In this document: positions 50,896-63,336 of the stretch, piece after piece
Numbering within the stretch: position 1 is the first letter of the stretch
Layout of the letters: every line of letters begins with the position of its first letter
DNA from: Nymphaea colorata
Lineage: Eukaryota > Streptophyta > Magnoliopsida > Nymphaeales > Nymphaeaceae
Reading direction: 5' to 3'
DNA: 64,000 nt
NCBI RefSeq assembly: GCF_008831285.2
Contig: NC_045145.1
Coordinates: 14,010,802-14,074,801, forward strand
Made by a program: the position numbers and the translations under genes
Notes under the pieces: generated by a model
What the model was told of the DNA's origin: nothing
The model's input: the letters and a program-made list of their open reading frames with translations, nothing else
Databases searched by the model: none

Positions 50896-52550
50896 TCAGG
50901 CATTGGGTGTCATCGTCTCGTCTGATGAACCATTTCGGGGTGTCTCAGCTGCAATTGGGGTGGTGCTCCATTTGCTAACTCGACTTCTTGCTTTTTGGGC
51001 CTACATTAACACTCAGTTCAAGGGAAAGGTCAGATTTACCATTTCTGCTTTAACACTGTAAAAAAAATTCATGACTCAAAAATTAATTGTCTGCCATTTT
51101 TATGACCTTCGATTCATCTGTCGAACCACGTGACTACCAGACAAACGTGGGTCATGCACAAAAACCATGAGAGCTGCATGAGCAATCCCAATCTGAGCTG
51201 ACCCAGCTTAACTGAGTTCAGCTCTTTAAGCACATGGACCCGTAAGCTGCCATAAAAAGGTAGACAGGATAAAAGTTCAGAAACTGTACCTCCTTCTCCC
51301 AATCACACCGGATTACGATAATTCCCAGTATTAATGTCTGCACAGCTGTTCCTCCAATCATTCCACTCCAAAGTCCCTAAACAATGTCCCCAAAGTTGAG
51401 AGATTTCTTGTATAGAAGACCCAAATGCAGAATATCAAAAGAAAGTGAGACGCATATGTAGATGCGCACCAGGACGCTGAGATCCAGAACCCAACAAAGC
51501 ACAGCACCAACAGGAACCCCAACCAAGTAGTAGCATCCTATATTTATGTAGGCGACGAAGGCCTGCCATCCTGAACCCACTGCCACGCCTGTAAACAAGG
51601 AAGAAGAAGAAGATGGCGCAACTTTTAGGGCCCATTAATTTGGCTACCAAATGTTTGTGGGAATTCACCTGAAAGGACAGGCTGAATGCTGTTGAGAAGA
51701 ATGGTGAAAGCTAGCAATATGGCCAACTTTGATGCAGCTTGAAGTACCTCTGTGCTCGAGGTGAAGACGAGAAAAAACTCGTTGTGCAGTACAATTATGA
51801 GAATCCAGAAGATTATTCCGACGACCGTCGACGTCGCTGCCGAGACAACGGTTGCAAACTTCGCTCCCTTCGCATTGCCGGCTCCGAGCTCGACGCTTAC
51901 TCTAACTCTGCACGGTTCACCCACTTCATGATTGTGCAATTAGAAACGATCTAAATCAAAATGTTCATTTTGGGTACAGCGTAGTTATCTAGGAGTAATG
52001 CTAAATATGTCATACTTCTCCATTGATTTGCTCCTGATGACTGGTTAAGGGGGACAGGGCCGTTCATACTCCAGTGAGAATAAAATGTCTACCTTTTTCT
52101 TGACACGACGGGGGAAAAAAAAATTGGTATCATCAAACATATTATGTAATGCATTCGTGACTTTAACAAGCCACGAAACAGAAGAGATTTTTCAGAAACT
52201 TCTTGAAAGAACATTGAAAAAAGGCAGAAAAGGAAAGAATCCTTCTTCGTCCTTTGGTTTCTAAACTGAACTGTACGAGAATCCACTGGTTTTGGTTTTA
52301 AAATCATGGCTGATAAAGTGGAAATGGATCGGTGGTCAACACAATTAATCCTAAATGTCTAAAGTGAGATCATAACGGAAAGATAAAAATTAAAAAATGA
52401 TGCCATTCGGGCCACATGGAATTATTGTTCTGAAACTGCAACTGGTTGGCCTGACATTGATGAATTTTCTAATGGTGTAGATCACGTGCAACGCAGAACA
52501 GTAATTGCTCGTGGCCACAACTGCATCAATTTTTTTTTTCTCAGTCATGA

Positions 52551-52581
<31 letters not shown>

Positions 52582-54479
52582 TTTATGAAACCCTCAAATG
52601 AAGGCTTCTGGCTAGTGACCAACATCTTGAGAAAGTAAGGGCGTTTTGGTTTCTGAAATAAACTAGCCTGAACTCGTGAAGGAGAAGCATGACCTTTCTT
52701 TATGCCTATGTCACGATAATAAATTTTTCATTCCCCGTTACGTGCATATGACCGAAAAAAGAAAAATGCAGATACATACCCTGTTGCAGCCAAGAACGCT
52801 ATAGGAATCATGTACTCCCAGCCATTGATATTCATGCTGTCCGTAAAACAAGAAACGTAGACTAATGTATCACAGAGACGAAAAATAAGAACAAAAATGC
52901 TCATTTTTAGATGGCAAAATTTAAGAACAGAGATCAATTGCCTAACCATATAGAGAGTGCATCAACAGCAATTTCCGCATTCTTCAATGTCCCGGCCAGC
53001 AAGACCAGGATCCTGTAGTACCAATTCCCCAAACTACAGAAAAACATGAAGACGAAAAATTATCATGACTCGGAATATGTGTGTGTGAGAGACAGAGAGA
53101 GAGGGAGAGCAGACCATATCATCACCCCTGAAGCAATGGACAGCTTGAGGAACTCCCACAGACCTGCAAATGCTTCCCTTGAGAAACCTGTCCATGTCTG
53201 AGGGCACCCACCACACACGACATAGAGAAGAAGTCCCAGAGCTGGCAACCACCACCCGATGTTAAGGCTCACCGCGGCTCCGACAAGCCCAAGGTCGAGA
53301 TAGTCGATGAGAAGCCAGCTCAAGACACAATGGACAGAAAACCCAATTGCAGTAACGCAAGCGATCACGATGTTCTTCAACTGACACTGGAGGAATCTTT
53401 GCAGCGGGAACAACAAGACGAAGGCAAACTGCTGAGGAATGAACCAGATGGCCAAAGATCCCGACAGCTCCGCTATAGCGGTGGTTTGTCCAAAGAATTT
53501 AAGGATGGGAGTCGCAAAAATGTACATTGGTAACAGAATGACGGCGAAGATGAACATGATGATGAAAGAGCGTTGCAGATATACTCCTAGCATCGAGTAT
53601 CTCCGAGCACCAAATGCTTGACCGCAGAGTGTCTCCAGTGCAGATGCCATGCCCAACTGTCAAAATTTGACATTGTTTTATTCATATATGCCGGAGTACT
53701 CCGTTTGAGAAAGGAGCATAAGTGAAGATTTGAGGTGGATTTACTGAGTAGTTGATGTTTTCGATCTGAGCTATGTTGGATGAAAAATTCCATTTATTGT
53801 TCCAACCTCTGATGAAGAAGATGTTAATCTATTTGAGACTCAGTCGACTAGCAGTTCAAACTGTGTTGTGATACTTGAAAAACACAAGTACTCTGTTTCT
53901 CACTGCAGGAGCATGTAGTAGCACTCAGGCCATGACCCCCGCCCATGTTGGCATGGAAAATCACTAGATAGGACAGAAAATTTCAAAACAAGTTCTTCCT
54001 AATGACAAAAGAAATCGGCACTGCATCCCATCTAATACTGTAACACAAAAGAAAGGATTAGCTAGCAGCGGGGAAGATTAGAAAACAAATGACGATCATC
54101 TTGTATTTTGAAGTGAAAACTGTGCCCGCTCCCGAGCAACATAGCATTAGTGGAGTGACTAGTCTATAGTGGGCGACTTGTACTATAATTGCAGAGGGAG
54201 AGGGAAAGAGAGAGAAAGTGAGAGAGCGACCAGCAAGCCGAAATTGAAACCAACAATGACGGTGCTAGCAATGGAGACAGCGGCGAGATCCAGGTCGCCA
54301 AGATGACCAACGAAGGCCTGAGTGACGACGTTCATCCCATACGTTGCGAGCCTTGTGAAAATGGCCGGCCCTGCTATCCTCCACAGCTTCTTGGACTCGA
54401 CCAGCGTCCTCTGCAGCAGAGGCACTTCCTCCTTCTGCGCCCCATTCCCATCTAGCAGCGGCACGCTCACTTCCGCCAT
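50896..54479 (-). CDS. MATE/DTX efflux transporter E (494 aa, 8 exons), TM7 Glu replaced
   Basis: C-type MATE gene. Exons on the minus strand: 54479-54231, 53656-53115, 53033-52947, 52836-52780, 51907-51669, 51588-51470, 51376-51290, 51000-50896, all GT-AG. The start is [15 protein letters not shown]; an in-frame ATG at 54524 is possible but less like its relatives. CGQAFGA is at 94-100; NSVQPVLSG and CDWEKE are present; the tail is [12 protein letters not shown]. Two substitutions stand out. TM7 reads LGNWYYR at residues 265-271 where the other four genes have LENWYYR, and exon 5 reads RVSVELGAG where the others have RVSNELGAG. The TM7 glutamate aligns, from family knowledge, with the acidic residue needed for proton coupling in eukaryotic MATE proteins. 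The frame is otherwise intact, so this may be a working but altered transporter. Confidence 0.92.
52550..52579. repeat. (TC)n microsatellite in intron 4 of gene E
   Basis: About 14 CT units, not matched at the same place in gene C. Confidence 0.85.
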
Positions 54480-55274
54480 CTCTCCCTCCCTCCCGGATAC
54501 TGATCGGCGAATGGAGAGAAGCAAGGGAAGAAGAGGGAACCCCCTCCCCTGTGTTCTCGAGCTTTCTTCTGCTTCAGCCTAAAAGAGAGGAGAGGAGGAC
54601 GACATGAGAGACGTATGGAGTCCAGAAGAGAGTGAAGGAAAGCATTTGTGGAAGGGCAGCTAGTTCCACTTGATCGTTGAAGGTACTGACTGTTAGGTGG
54701 GCGATCGGGGTGGTGCTGTGTCGATTTGGTCATGAATGGCATCCACGGTGGCTTCATTTCCAAGTGACTGCATTTAATAGCCACTATTTCGGGATCGCTT
54801 GCCGGCATGTTGTGTACTTTAGCCGGACCATATCATTTATAGTTAAAGATGACTTTCAATAACGATTAGGTAAAAAGACGGAGAAAAAGTGGAGAGCAGG
54901 ATCTGTTATGGAGTGGGTTGCATTGCAGATCAGGCCCCGTAGAGTAACTTAGCATATCAGATCCAAGTCTGTGAGATCCAGATCAGTGATGCTTGGCGAT
55001 AGATCTAAATCTGAGATGCCAATTCAAGATGGGCGTCAATAAGGAGAATCTCAACAAGTTGCCAATTTAGAGAAACCAGCTGCTACTCTAGATCCTGAAG
55101 CAAAGGATCAATCATGTAAAGATAATATTGATTAATGCAAGTTCCTCACTGAAAAGGAGCAGAGAATCTCTGCTCCATATGACACGGCAGAGAATCTCTG
55201 CTCCATATGACACGGCTGTAGCATGACTTCTCTTTATTAGTGGAAACCTCACCGTGGTAACGGTAGAGTGGTGT
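54480..55274. promoter_or_regulatory. Upstream region of gene E
   Basis: About 800 bp between the start codon and the hAT element, so it should contain the core promoter. At 55156-55176 there is a 21-bp palindrome (GGAGCAGAGA, one base, TCTCTGCTCC). It overlaps a 28-bp unit repeated in tandem at 55159-55186 and 55187-55214. No TATA box is assigned. Confidence 0.45.
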
Positions 55275-55282
55275 GGCATACT

Positions 55283-58200
55283 CTATGTCACCTGAGTGCG
55301 GGTGCTGGTGCGGGTGTTGGAGCGACACATCTTAAAAAATTTAAGTGCGGCAGTACGGTGAGAGTATTTTATTATTTTTTAAATATAATAATATAAACCA
55401 CAAAATTATTGAATAACAAGATCAAAATTACAATTTACTAATCATGATATCATTATCAATCATCAATTCAAAATTCAACAAGAAATATATATCATCAATT
55501 CAACATTCAACAAGAAATATATATCATCAATTCAACATTTAACAACAAATGTACTCTAGTTTTGAGTTCACAAAAATCATAGTTCATACAGTCATCAATA
55601 CATATTCTTTATCATCAAACGCCTTCATACTTCATAGTTCATACATCAATACATATTAGATATTACATCATCATTAATAAAACAGAGTTATGTTCCACTT
55701 CCACCAATATCTCGATTTTTTTGAATGCTTTGAACGATACCATCATCATCAAATGCCTCAGCATGAATAACAGGATCAGAAAAATCCATGTTAGCAACAT
55801 ATAAGTTGCGTTCTCCATCGAAATCAAATTCATCTGGATTTACATCCCAATATTGCGATGATCCACATCTGCATTTATTAAAGATGAAAATTAAACAATT
55901 AAAAATATGTACCACAAAAATATAAAAAAACTAATACAACATAACAAATTGAGCAAAACAAAACAACCTAATAAAGAAATACATGTATTCATTTTCTTTT
56001 CTTGAAAGAAGACGCAAATTGGAATGCACATAAACCAAGTCCTCTGCACGTTGGCTAGTGAGCTTGTTCCTTTTAATGCTGTGTATATGACCATATATGC
56101 TCCAATTTCTTTCACAACACGATGATGTAACAGGTTGTGATAGTAACCTCAAAGCAAGTTTATGAAGTACGGGCATTTCTGATCCATAGGAAGCCCACCA
56201 ATCAAAAGGACTCATGCCTTCTCTTGCTTGTGCTGCACCTTCTGAATAAAAATCTCTTAAAGAAAACTTGTTATATTCACACATAGCTTGTGTTTTGGTA
56301 TAAGAATCTATAAAAAGTCTGTCCATACATGACATTCTTTGAGTGTTTAACTCAACATCTAGATGTGGAGTAACACGTCCAGGAACTCCTTTAATCCATT
56401 TTTTCGTGTAATGTTTAGGATTTAAAAAATGAGCCATGCAATGCAAGGGAGTATTGCTTTTATTTCATCTTTCAACTAATATTGTACTTATACGATCAAA
56501 GAACTCTGAATTATCAAGTACAATGTCTTTTTTTTCTTTTTTAAAAACTATACTCTGAATTTCTTCAATCATATTTTCTCACATTGCGTAAACTCGATGA
56601 AGCATAGGCTCATCTTTATCAACAACTCTCAACATGCACCAAATTGGTTGTGTAAAATCCAAAAAATATGCAATTTTATCCCACCATTTATCTTCAACAA
56701 TAAGGTTTTTAATACTTTGTGCTTTAGCCTCATCTTCAACCCGATAAAAGCTCCGCTCTCTACTAAACACCATTTGAATAAGTGCATCTCGCACTCTTTG
56801 AATTCTTTTTAACATGACAATTATTGAAGCAAATCGTGTCTCTGCAACCTTTAACAATCTCAAATCAGAATAACTACTAAAAAGAGAATGCATGTTGGTG
56901 ATTAATGATGAAATTTCTAATATTTCTTGCATCTTTTTCAATCTCTTGAATCCATGAGAATAGCTCATGTCCCTTAGGATCTACATCTTCACTTGGAGGA
57001 TTGCATATGTCCTTCAGTGCTAAATTCAAAGTATGTGCAACACATGGAGTCCAATAAATATGTTGAAAATTATACCTCAAACTAAGTCCAGCACTTTTGC
57101 ATAGAGCAGCATTGTCTGTAATGAGTTGCACTACTTTATCAGGACCAACCTCCTTGATGGCTTCTACAAATAATTGCTTCAAATATCTTGCATCTTTATA
57201 TTCTCCAACGTATCAACTGCCTTCAAAAATATTGGTTCATCACGTGCAATGACAATGAAATTAATTAGTGGACGTCTTTGAATATCTGTCTACCCATCAG
57301 AAACAATTGATACCCCAGTAGTGTTTCCATTTAAACTTTTTTCTTTCTAAACTTTGCTGAACCTCATTTTTTTCATCATGAAGAAGTGATGTGCGTAACC
57401 TTTCTAAACCGGGAGGTAGATATCCTCATAATTTGCTATTTGCAAGCATAGTACAGGCCTTCTTCCAATATAGATTTCTGGATACATTGAAAGGAATGCA
57501 ACTAGAATATAAAAACTTAGCAATCACTTTATCTATTTCTGCCCTTCCGCAAGAATCAAAACATGTCTCTATAGTCTTTCTTTTCCTATCAGAACTTTTA
57601 AGATTTGTCACAATAATACTTGTTTTCTTCTTGTTGTGTATTTCATCAGCACGATCTTCCAACCTCTTGAACTCTCGAGCTTTTTATGTAGAAATTTTTT
57701 TACATCCTCGAATTCCATGACCTGACAACTTCAACAAATGTGCCTTCATTCTTGTGTAAGATCCTACAAATGTATCTTCACAATGTTTGCATATGAAATG
57801 CACATTTCCACCACCGCCACTGCCCACATTTTTAGTGACGGCTTTCATTTCTTTCCATAGTGGTTGTTTTTCGGATGCTAATGCTTTACCAGATAGTGTA
57901 AAAGGCTTTGAAACATCACTTTCATTCACATCCACACTACATGAAGAGCCTATTGCAGGAGAATCTGAAGCAACTTCTCTATTTGCCATTTTTTATGGTT
58001 TTACCTTCAAAATTCAAAATAAAAAATTTCAAATATAACAAATTTAAGAATAAATAACATCATAGCAGCAAGAAGTCACTTATCACTGACAAAGGGAAAA
58101 CTGAAAAGCAAGTTCAGCATGTGAATGGTATATGAAAACTGAAAAACAGTATCATGGTAATGGTAAAAGCAAGTTCAGCATGTGGCTTCTATTTTTTTTA

Positions 58201-59389
58201 TTGGTAATGGTAAATCCTAGGTCTTTTATTTATGACTTACACTCTATTTTGTTTTTGTCCCAATGTTTCAGTGGAATTTCTCTTATTATTTCTTTCTTGT
58301 CCAGGATTCCAATCAAATCATCTAATTTCTGTGCATCCTGTTTCTAATTTGTTATATACTTTTGTATGATTACTAATTTGTTTCAAAACTTATTTCTACT
58401 TATGTGAGTTCAATATGTCAGAGTTCCCTGGCTACACGAAGGAAGAAAAAAATCCTGCAAGAAGCCCTTCCCTCTGGCTCTCGATAGTTGCTGCACCTTC
58501 GTCTTCAGGCACTTCCCCTGTCTCTAAAAAACTAGATAGCCTACAGCTTGCCAATGGAGAGTTTTAAGAGGTGGTTTGATTTCTTGGGTGTTACAGGGCA
58601 AAGGCCATCAAGTTAAAAAACATGGATGCCCTGTTTGTGATGGTTTACAGGAATTGCTTTGATGCCATGTCAATTAAAGAAGCTGAGATTACTGCGCCAA
58701 GATTTAAGTTAAAGGAAGTGCAGAATAGCTAAAGAGAAAAGGAAAAATCAAAATGACAGCTAACCATTTCAAGAAGAAGAAACAAACTATAACAGGGTCA
58801 CAGCCGAGTTCATATCATACAATGCAACCATCGTTATGTACAGTACACGAAAACCAGCACAGGCTCAGGATTTCCCACAGAAACGCATTCTACGTATTCC
58901 TACGAACTCAACCTCTAGGGTGGAGAGCCAACAAAGAAAAGAACATCTGAGATTATGAATGCATGGCGGTGAGAGGGAGAGAACAGAGAAGAGTCGAAGA
59001 TTTATCACCGTCGCCGTCGCCGTCCGTCAGGTTTCGTCGCCGTCACCGTCGGTCTCGCAGAGAGGCCAGAGAGTTCCGTCGACCGTCGCCGTCGGTGAGG
59101 GAGAGCCGAGCGTGACTGGTTGCGTGAGACGGTGAGAGTTGAGACGGTGAGAGAGAGAGAGTCGAAGAGAAGCCCAGCTACCAGTGTGCCCTAAACAAGT
59201 TAAAATTTTTAAAAACATTCAAAAACGCCCAAATTTTGGATGGAAAAGGTCATGAGCGGTTTGACCGCACCCGAATCGTGTTTGACAGGAGTCATGTTGA
59301 CCCTTTTGGGTGCACACCTGGAGCGCACCAGCATCAGAATCGCATCCACACGGGTGCTGGTCCTATTTGGGCGCACCCAGGTATGATTG
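55283..59389 (-). mobile_element. hAT-superfamily DNA transposon, 4.1 kb
   Basis: Flanked by a perfect 8-bp direct repeat GGCATACT (55275-55282 and 59390-59397), the hAT target-site length. The ends are imperfect inverted repeats: CTATGTCACCTGAGTGCGG on the left and CAATCATACCTGGGTGCGC read inward on the right, 13 of 19 matching. The left end carries a tandem of about 32 bp (55461-55550) and reiterated GTGCGGGTGCTGG words. The right end is rich in CGTCGCCGTC. Inside is a broken transposase on the minus strand. The intact duplication with a decayed coding region suggests an insertion that has since lost activity. Confidence 0.85.
55931..57989 (-). pseudogene. hAT transposase remnant (BED finger, DUF659, dimerisation domain)
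   Basis: Reading right to left: a BED-type zinc finger in 57989-57684 (CKHCEDTF then HLLKLSGHGIRGC); a DUF659 segment in 57310-56877 (VVQLITDNAALCKSAG, then TPCVAHTLNLALKDI); a middle segment at 56968-56579 with a TRFAS motif; and the C-terminal hAT dimerisation domain at 56446-55931 (SCCERNWSIYGHIHS, then RAEDLVYVHSNLRLL). Stops and frameshifts separate the blocks near 57190, 57340, 57670 and 56450-56580. The encoded enzyme would cut and paste the element; this copy cannot make it. Confidence 0.88.
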
Positions 59390-59519
59390 GGCATACTTAG
59401 TTCTCTCAACCACGTCGATTCTCTCTCTCACTCTCTCTCTCTCTCTCTTCTTGTACGTAGGAGAAAAAGCGAGAAAAAGAGAGACGCGGGCGCATATGAG
59501 GTGTGCGCCTCAAATGACA

Positions 59520-59850
59520 CCACCGCTATAGGTTTTTGCAACATATAGTCATATAAGCTTGAACTAGCGGCGAAAACAGCACCGGTGTATCCCTGTAACG
59601 GTTTGAATCATCACCGGCAAAGATCTATAGCGGTTATTAATGTTCACCGCTACAAGCTGAACATATAGATAGACACGCACCAAATAAAATTTACAACCCA
59701 TTAAAGAACACTTAAGAGCTTTGATGAAAATTTCAAGCTTTCTAAATAGCAAAGATCACATGATCTAAAGGTATGTCTCAAGAGATGGGTTCTTTCCACA
59801 ACTAAGGCACGTAAAAGTAGTTTCTTTCATGAGATACAGTGACCATTATA
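59520..59850. repeat. Dispersed repeat with TAGCGGTG motifs, copy 2
   Basis: Partner of 41335-41600, sharing AAAATTTACAACCCA, ATTTCAAGCTTTC and the GATGGGTTCTTTC block. It lies next to the hAT element but outside its target-site duplication. Confidence 0.5.
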
Positions 59851-60525
59851 GCGCCGTACCTGAAGTTCGTCCTTCATAACTTCCAGTTAATGTTTGAAAG
59901 CATCCATCCTTTTATTAGCTACCGTCTTAATAATCTATCTAAAACTGTTAACTAAATGCAGGGAAACAATGGAATAGGTTTTTTGAGAATTATGACGATT
60001 TTAAGCTCCGTAGAAGGTGATGTCTTGGCTGCTTGTATGCCATTCATTGTTCGAGCAACAAAATACATGGGTAGACATGTTGCTGAGCTTATCCCATAGT
60101 TTAAATCAAGACCTTAATTGACAATTCTGATTCATCAATGATAACACCCACACCCAGAAAACAACCAAGATGTCATCCCCAACTAAAACGGTTGTCACCT
60201 CCAATAAGCTTCCCCATAAGATTGATCCAGATTGTCTCCTCCCTTGAAGTGGAAAACAAAATCAAGTATGACTTGCCATATCAATCACACGAGAGAGGCA
60301 AGCAAAGCCAGAAAGGGCAGACCACAAATGAGAAGAAATCAAGGCAGGGGGGCTGTGACAAGAGAATGGGATAAATTCCAAACGATTTTTTTGCTACCAT
60401 CAACTCCTTGTGGTTAATTAATAATTAAACTGATGAGGCTTTCGCTAGACATTAATTTGTTCTAAAGCGTAGGAGAGGAGAAGTGGAAAGTTTTGAAATT
60501 ACGAGGTTCTTGCCCTCATAATGGC
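59851..60525. other. Spacer, no gene recognised
   Basis: No coding frame or repeat was identified between the dispersed repeat and LINE copy 2. Confidence 0.35.
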
Positions 60526-61430
60526 TGTGGGTAAAGATGAAGTTCTTGCCCAAGAGATCTTTTGTGAAGGAACGATAAGGTTCTGTACGCGTTGTCGACT
60601 CAATACTGACATGACGGATGACTCTATGATTTTGGGTTAGGTCCTCACAGGAAGAGGGAAAACTCGACAACCATGGTGGTAGGCCTGAGGTTAAGTGCAC
60701 CTAGAGAGTGGAAAGGGGTACAAGCTCAGGGTGCTAGACCTTGGGAAGAAATTCTGAGAATGCCCTCTTACAGACCCGTATGGAGGATGGAAAGGCTCGC
60801 TAAGCTATTTTGTATGGCTTTTGGCATAGATTTTTACAAGCCCTACTAGCGTATTGTGGGAGATGAACTTGGCGCGACTATTAAAAATTTTTTTAAGACA
60901 GAAAAAATTGTGAAGAGCGTAAATCTGACCCAGATTGTGATGATTGAGAAGGTTCGATAGGCCATCAACGGGAAGGATTTTAGGCTAATTGCATTATGCT
61001 ATGCTTACATAAAATAATGTCAAAGATCATGGTCGAGAGGATGAAACATATGCTGCGATGAATTGTTGGCACAGACCAGGTAGCATTTGTCACTAACAGG
61101 GTCATACAAGATCAAATAATCTTAGTTCATGAAGTATTTAACTGTTTGGCGAAAGCTAAAGGAAGTTCAGTCCTCATGAAACTGGGCATATCAAAAGCTT
61201 ATGGTGGAGTTGCTTGTTGAAGTGAACTTTGATGAAATAGGATTCATCCAGTTATGGATTGACAGACTTATGAAATGCACTAAAACAGTCTCACTAGCAG
61301 TAGTGAGGAATGAGATATACGAGAAGATAAGAATAAAGGAGGAAGTTGATCAATGGAGGAAAAAGATATGGGAGAGTGATACCATTCCAAGAGCGAAATG
61401 GAGTCGCTATTTAGCATTGGAAGGTTAATT
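60526..61430 (+). mobile_element. LINE relic, copy 2
   Basis: Matches 49470-50157 and continues past its break. At 61201 the frame reads LLVEVNFDEIGFIQLWIDRL then MKCTKTVSLAVV, the RT block that follows the catalytic region in plant LINEs (GF...W..W.M.C..TV). Many stops and shifts are present, so it is inactive. Weak similarity to the C-terminal zinc-binding LINE region (ACIWNDIIKICSGHGV, about 61760-61815) may extend it further right. Confidence 0.65.
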
Positions 61431-63336
61431 ACTAAGGCTAGAGAAGTTGAAGAGTTTGGGAATTCAGTTGGCTAGCTGATGTTGTTTGTGCATTGGAAGG
61501 TTAATTACTAGCGCTAGAGAAGTTGAAGAGTCCATTTAGCATAGGATTCAGAATGGAAGTTTGTTGCAGGTGGGTTCAATATGACTTTCAGCTCATGAAG
61601 GTTTTTAAGAGAAGCTCTAATTTGGTGGTGGAGCAGGCCTTTTAAATCAAAAGAAAGCATTAGAAGCTGGCGCATGTCCTTCCCTGTGGTTATCTGGAAT
61701 GTATATATGGAAATATCGTATGCTTTATGAGGAAAAGGTTAGCGTTTATAGTAATCTGCAGGCCTGTATTTGGAATGATATTATAAAAATTTGCTCTGGC
61801 CATGGTGTGCTTCAAAAAAAAAAAAAAGGGAATTAGCTTTCAATTTGGTGTAGCACAGGGATCAGGCCTGATCCTGCTGGCCATCCTTTGCAGACAGTAA
61901 TGCCATTCCTCAATCAGCTTGCATCACTGTAAGTCTGTCAATGGGATGCAGAAGCTTGCCTTTTTTTCTAAAAAGTGCAGATGTCAATATCAGGTGATCA
62001 GAGATTCGGACTGCTGAGGCCCATCAGAAATGGGAGGCTGAGGAAGTCATAGCTGATCTCATGAGGCAACTTCCTGGTAACGTGAAGAAAGTATATTTTG
62101 TATGTGGCCATCAAGTTGGAAAAGGAAGCTGAAAACAGCTTGGCAAAAAAGGCCAATGGGGGTACGGGTTGTGGTGCGGCTCAAATGTGGGGCAGAAAGC
62201 TGATCTTCAGAAATTGCAGCCTTTCACTTGAAGTTCTGCAGTTGATTTCCAGGAATGCGATCACTAACTCTTACGTGACTTGGGATCATTTGCCTACTGT
62301 TTAGACTTTTATGACCCTGTTTCCTAAACTTGTGTCGTTTTTTTGGTTGATTTGATTGTTTCATTTGTTGAATAATTCGCATGCAAGCCTGCTGGGGTTT
62401 AGGGCTCCATCCCTTTATTTAAAATAAAAGAAAAGCACACAGTTGAACCATTGATTGGATTCTTTAATAATGGGGAGGGGCCCTAACCCCAGCAGCATTG
62501 CATTGGAACTAACAAAGAGCATATTTATTATCATTAGAACAAACACTAGGTTATATAAAGTGAAAATGAATTAGGATTTTAGTTATGATCCAAACAAACA
62601 AAACTTCAGCTTTACGTTTTATCAAATACACACTTACAACCCAAGTTTCTATGTAACCGGGTTTCATGTAAATCTAAGTTTAAAATGTGTCATCCAAATG
62701 AGCAATACGTTATTGGCATAGTTAATGGGATTCCTGAAAGCAACGCCATGCAACAAAACAAACTTTAGACAAAGAATGGTAGTTTCCTTGTAACTATGCA
62801 CCTTCTTTTTTCTTTCCCTCAAAAGTGACTTTCCATTCCCTTCCTACCCAGGACGTAGCTAGGTTCTTCACCTAACACAGTACACCAATAGAGTCTTTAG
62901 TCTCTCTACATATATATACATGCGAGTAACATGTTCGGGGTCCAAGATGACAAAAATGTCCAAGTTTTTTTTTCATAAAATTACAAAAATGACTGAAACA
63001 CCTTTCACACAATTTGACATGCTTGTCGTGCTCTATAGAAGATGCTCCTGGAAATGGCAGCTTTGGGAAGAGAGAGCATTTTCAAGGAGGATGGAGAACG
63101 AAAGGCACATATATATATGGGAGATGACTTGTAGATGGAACTCTCGAATGAACTCTAGGTGGATCATTCCTTGTCCTTTTGCTTTGCTAGAGGAGAGACT
63201 TTTTTTACATTAATTCTTATAATTAAATCCTTGAGCTTCATAAAAGCCTCGAAGTATTTGAATCACATGGCAACGCTGCTGCATTACTTTGTCTAATTTG
63301 TGTTGTAGCGATCAGGTGATACCTACCTGAATATTG
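61431..63336. other. Sequence present in copy 2 only, no gene recognised
   Basis: Lies between the LINE relic and the repeat of E's 3' flank, and is missing at 50157/50158. It includes an imperfect inverted repeat near 62391-62412 and 62476-62500 (GCTGGGGTTTAGGGC / GCCCTAACCCCAGC) that could fold into a hairpin with a loop of roughly 70 bases. The frame at 62920-63213 has no family motif. Confidence 0.4.

Noticed and set aside
61201-61428. 75-aa frame starting MVELLVEVNF
   Set aside because: Not a separate gene: it continues the LINE reverse transcriptase relic.
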